Below the pieces are notes generated by a model. The model searched no databases and was not told the origin of the DNA. It worked only from the letters and a program-made list of their open reading frames with translations. Below, one piece after another: positions 57,157 through 64,000 of a stretch of 64,000 bases of DNA (position 1 is the first letter of the stretch; the number at the start of each line of letters is the position of its first letter). The stretch is from positions 3,846,501-3,910,500 of the forward strand of contig OZ020618.1 of NCBI GenBank assembly GCA_963971575.1, written 5' to 3'. The position numbers and the translations under genes are program-made. The stretch is from Liopterus haemorrhoidalis (taxonomy: Eukaryota; Arthropoda; Insecta; Coleoptera; Dytiscidae).

Positions 57157-57774
57157 GATCGAATGTGGAGAAAAACAAGAGCCTGGAATCCATACAGTGA
57201 TTGTAGAGGCACAGATATAAACAGAAATTTCAATTTTAATTTTGGAGGAGAAGGCACAAGTCGAAATCCATGCAAAGAAGACTACTGTGGTTCCAAGCCG
57301 TACTCCGAAAAAGAAGCAGTGGCACTAAGAGATTTTGCAATAAAAACATTTACAAATAAAAAATTAATACTCTATCTAACATTTCATTCTTATGGTAGTT
57401 TTTTGTTTTATCCATGGGGTTTTACAACAAAATATGTACCAAAAAATATCAATGAATTAAAAAAAGTCGGTTGGATGTTTAAAAATGCAGTTCAATCTGT
57501 AAGAGGTACTACTTATAAAGTCGGTACCGCTTCTGATTTGTTATACCCAGCACCAGGAACGGACGATTGGTTTAGAAAGGAATTTAAAGTTCCTTATGTC
57601 TACACCGTGGAATTACCTGAAGGAGGTCCAAATGGTTTCGATCCACCACCAAATGAAATTAAACCCATAGTCTTTGAAACTTTTGAAGGCGTTAAAGTTA
57701 TGGTTAACTACGTGTTATCGAAAATAAATAGATACAAGCGGCTGAAAAAGACAAGACGAAATCGAATGTATTAA
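57157..57774 (+). CDS. Carboxypeptidase terminal exon 5f (divergent, basic tail)
   Basis: 205 codons plus stop in the same phase after ttttcttttag. It opens DRMWRKTRAWNPYSDCRG. It has DINRNFNFNFG, the zinc histidine with HSY in LTFHSYG, Tyr248 in LYPAPG and Glu270 in YTVELPEGG. One residue of the usual GGSDDW loop is missing (APGTDDW), though the Asp at the 255 position is kept. The C-terminus extends about 18 residues beyond the others with a very basic tail (NRYKRLKKTRRNRMY). It is the most divergent of the six. No AATAAA lies within 100 bases of the stop; the first is at 57922-57927. It lies 15.3 kb from exon 4. Confidence 0.8.
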   Translation, partial: DRMWRKTRAWNPYSDCRGTDINRNFNFNFGGEGTSRNPCKEDYCGSKPYSEKEAVALRDFAIKTFTNKKLILYLTFHSYGSFLFYPWGFTTKYVPKNINELKKVGWMFKNAVQSVRGTTYKVGTASDLLYPAPGTDDWFRKEFKVPYVYTVELPEGGPNGFDPPPNEIKPIVFETFEGVKVMVNYVLSKINRYKRLKKTRRNRMY

Positions 57775-58159
57775 GAAATCTATATAAATAACATTGACTT
57801 TGTTTTATTTTTACATTCTCCTACTCCATTTATCCCTCCCTAGGAACATAATTAGTTCATAGAAAATACGAAGTAAGGAAACATTTATTATAGCCAAAAA
57901 AATGTAACACACGACACACGCAATAAACAAGTATAGGCTATTCCCAACATTTAAGCAGAACTAACTGTAATTTTCATTTTCCTAAATTGTCATGAATCTT
58001 TTTAATGTTTGAAGCATGGGGGGGGGGTTAGTGCGAGTGCACCCCAGCGCGGCGCAAAATGAAAATTATAGGGCACCGAATTGATGAAAAATTTCAGAAT
58101 ACTACAAGACAAATATAGTACGGATTTAACAAACGCATTTCCTCAGCAGATATTTTCGA
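57775..58159. other. 3' flank of exon 5f and start of a decayed hAT element
   Basis: A nine-G run lies at 58019-58027, followed by gtgcaccccagcgcggcgca, which is probably the start of the hAT element whose coding remnant follows. Confidence 0.35.
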
Positions 58160-58317
58160 TCAGCATTGCTGAACAAAATTAAATTATGTTCCAGTATATT
58201 TCTAATAGACTATAGTACAATTTTACCCAGTTTCGACGATATATGTACAGCTTTTATGCTGTTTTTAACACTTCCTATAACATCTGCGTCAGCTGATAGG
58301 TCATTTTACAAGTTAAA

Positions 58318-59622
58318 AATTGATGTGAAGTGTGAATTTTCACACATTTCAGAGTTCGCAGGTATTTAGTAACTGAATGATGATTATTTGGGATATCAAA
58401 ACAAATTTTATGTCAAAATATTTTTTTATGAATTTTAATTCGAATGCCTAATACCACTATTTAAGTTTCTAAATATGTGCAGTATGTTTTTTATATAGCA
58501 AGGTTCATTAAGATTTTGAAAATTGCGCCTATGGCTTCCATTGGTTGCTTAAATCATAAGCCCCGCTCTCTGATTTCGTATACATTCAAACATAGAATTA
58601 AATTATAATTTCAATACTTCCCACTGGTTATTAAATTTACGCTTTTAAAAACTAAATGCAACATTTACCAAAATATAGACATTTATCAAACTAGAATTTT
58701 GATAAAATAATTTAAACAAAATAAAAATGCAAAAAAAAAACAGAAAAATTAAAATTTACAATAATCGAACTCTAGTTTACAAATTACAAATAAACGACGA
58801 AACGCACTACGCTACGAGCGCTTACTTATCAACTGTGTTACATAGCGAATTAAATATTTAACATATTTTAGTTAAAAACACAAAAAATACGTTATTTTCC
58901 GAAAACATAATCTGATCAAAATTTCCTGTTGTACTCTTCCAGTTTACTTTGTGTGGGACTTTTTTTTTTGCACAATTTTGGCATAAATCGCGTCAAAATA
59001 ATTTATTTTGCAAAAATAAAATTTTGATCGTTAATCCACGTACTAAAGGCATTTGATACCATACTCAGATTTAAATTTTTTTTATTTTTTTTCGATGAGC
59101 ACATATTTGTTTATATTTTTAGGGGGATAGGTTTGTTAGATGTTTTAATATTTTTCCTATGTGCGGGTCAAAGAGTTGTATATATAAGCATGCCAAATTT
59201 CAACTCTCTAGGTTTAGCCGTTTGGCTACAATTTTTACCGAACAGACAGACAGACAGACGACGAAATGACGGTATAAGCAGTGAATTTTCAGGAGGCGGT
59301 AAAGTCATGTGATATCTAGGAACCTATTCTGTATTTTTAACAGTGAAAACAAATCCCTTACTTCCATTTATTAAATATAAGAAAAAAAATTTAAGGGCGT
59401 ATTATTAATAACCTATAAAATAAATATTACATTTGCAACACTGCAGGGCACGGCGAACGATTTAAAACTGAAGTCAGAGTAATTTATTTATTTTTAATAA
59501 TTCTAACAGCCGGTTCCCTAAGGTTTCAATAATTTTAAGAAACGGTTCGCGCGAATCCGTAGGATGCCGTCACTGGGTATAAGGGTTTTTTGGTCATACC
59601 TACAAAACCATAAAAATTATAA
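58318..59622 (-). mobile_element. Terminal-hairpin, GTCTGTC-bearing repeat, copy 2
   Basis: attgatgtgaagtgtgaatt (hairpin end) at the left and ggtcatacctacaaaaccat at the right match copy 1 (233-1257) along their length. The GTCT microsatellite is at 59243-59259. It interrupts the hAT transposase, and a 297-bp MITE (59279-59575) interrupts it in turn. At 58755-58850 a degenerate tRNA-like piece lies at about the same place as the one in copy 1. Confidence 0.8.
59279..59575. mobile_element. hAT-type MITE nested in repeat copy 2
   Basis: CAGTGAATTTTCAGGAGGCG to GTAGGATGCCGTCACTG, flanked by exact GGTATAAG (59271-59278 and 59576-59583). Copy 1 of the host repeat has the uninterrupted site (ggtataagggttttttggtc at 1215), which confirms both ends. 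Confidence 0.92.
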
Positions 59623-60239
59623 AAAAATTAAGTACTGTAGGACGACAGCAGTTGAGTGACTTAACATTGATTAGTGTTGAAAACGATCGTACAAGGTCAA
59701 TGAATTATGAAGATTTAACAGACATTTTTGTGGAAGCTCAAAATCGAAAAAAAAAAAACTGTTTTAAACACTTAATGAATACCTATAAATCTCTTGGAAG
59801 GTTTTTAATATTATTATCGGTTATATATATATATTTTTCTTCTTTTAAAAACTTCTTTTTTGTTGTATTGTGGATTTTCTACTTCAAATAAATATCGTAA
59901 TTTTAATTAAATATTGCCAATATTAGGGCGCATAAATTTTTTCTACACACCAGCGCGGCTTGAAGTAGCTACCCCATTGGTTTGAAGTGGGCCTTTGATA
60001 AATAAAATAGAATAATAGATAAAAAAAAAAAAATGTGATTATACATTTATTTGAAACATTTATACAACTGTAAATTTTTAGATCTTAATTACAAAAGAAA
60101 TCGTTAACTTAACTTTAAAAAAAATAGTGTTCGACCAAAATTTAAAACAACTAACAGAGTTACCTAAGAAAACATTTTACATGTAATATAACAATATTAA
60201 TGAATAAAAATAGTTGAGAATAAAACACTTAAACGCAAA

Positions 60240-64000
<3,761 letters not shown>

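Larger units (their letters stand above)
58160..59900 (+). pseudogene. hAT transposase C-terminal remnant split by a repeat
   Basis: 58166-58317 ends FDDICTAFMLFLTLPITSAS followed by ADRSFYKLK. After the insertion (about 58318-59622) the same protein resumes at 59630 with LSTVGRQQLSDLTLISVEND and then MNYEDLTDIFVEAQNRKK. Together these are the end of a hAT transposase of the zf-MYM/P52rIPK-like group (LxxLLTLPxTxASxERSFSxLKxIKxxLRSTMxxxRLxxLxLLSIEND). Both halves keep the frame, so the split is recent relative to the decay of the rest. Confidence 0.8.

Noticed and set aside
44197..57157. Separate complete carboxypeptidase genes for each of 5b-5f
   Set aside because: I looked for copies of exon 4 (HAREW) and of the propeptide exons between the terminal exons and found none; the 5d-5e gap is only 0.9 kb.

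Overview
This is eukaryotic, AT-rich, intron-containing DNA packed with transposon remains, and it is almost certainly an insect. The evidence is the mariner, piggyBac, Tc1 and hAT remnants, Jockey-like LINE fragments, GTCY-microsatellite repeats of the DINE-1/Helentron type, and an amplified secreted digestive carboxypeptidase locus. A plant-feeding beetle is my best guess, but the sequence does not settle it. There is a 200-base assembly gap at 18114-18313.

Only two host genes are clear. The first, on the + strand at 36969-57774, is a zinc metallocarboxypeptidase (peptidase family M14A). Exons 1-4 encode the signal peptide, the activation propeptide and the first half of the catalytic domain. 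They are followed by six tandem versions of the terminal exon (called 5a-5f here). Each version opens in the same phase directly after a splice-acceptor AG, each is fully open, and at least five have a close polyadenylation signal. I see no second copy of exons 1-4. The layout therefore suggests either alternative last exons that swap the C-terminal half of the enzyme, or a string of terminal-exon duplicates that has not decayed. This is the most interesting feature of the window.

The second host gene, on the - strand at 60240-64000, is the 3' end of the nuclear AAA ATPase NVL. Its upstream exons lie beyond the right edge.

From 1 to about 36900 I see no host gene, only layered mobile elements. 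Many boundaries can be set to the base because one element has landed in another. A piggyBac element sits in the terminal repeat of a mariner at a TTAA site (2236-4197). Two copies of a terminal-hairpin, GTCTGTC-bearing repeat interrupt a piggyBac remnant (about 233-1257) and a hAT transposase remnant (about 58318-59622). The second of these copies itself holds a hAT-type MITE with an 8-bp target duplication. Other well-bounded elements are two piggyBac-type MITEs (10982-11513 and 30376-30889), a hAT element with ACCGGTAAA-rich ends (33517-34628) and several small hAT MITEs with 8-bp duplications. The carboxypeptidase introns also hold Tc1, LINE, hairpin-repeat and hAT insertions.

The + strand carboxypeptidase array and the - strand NVL gene converge, with a decayed hAT element between them.
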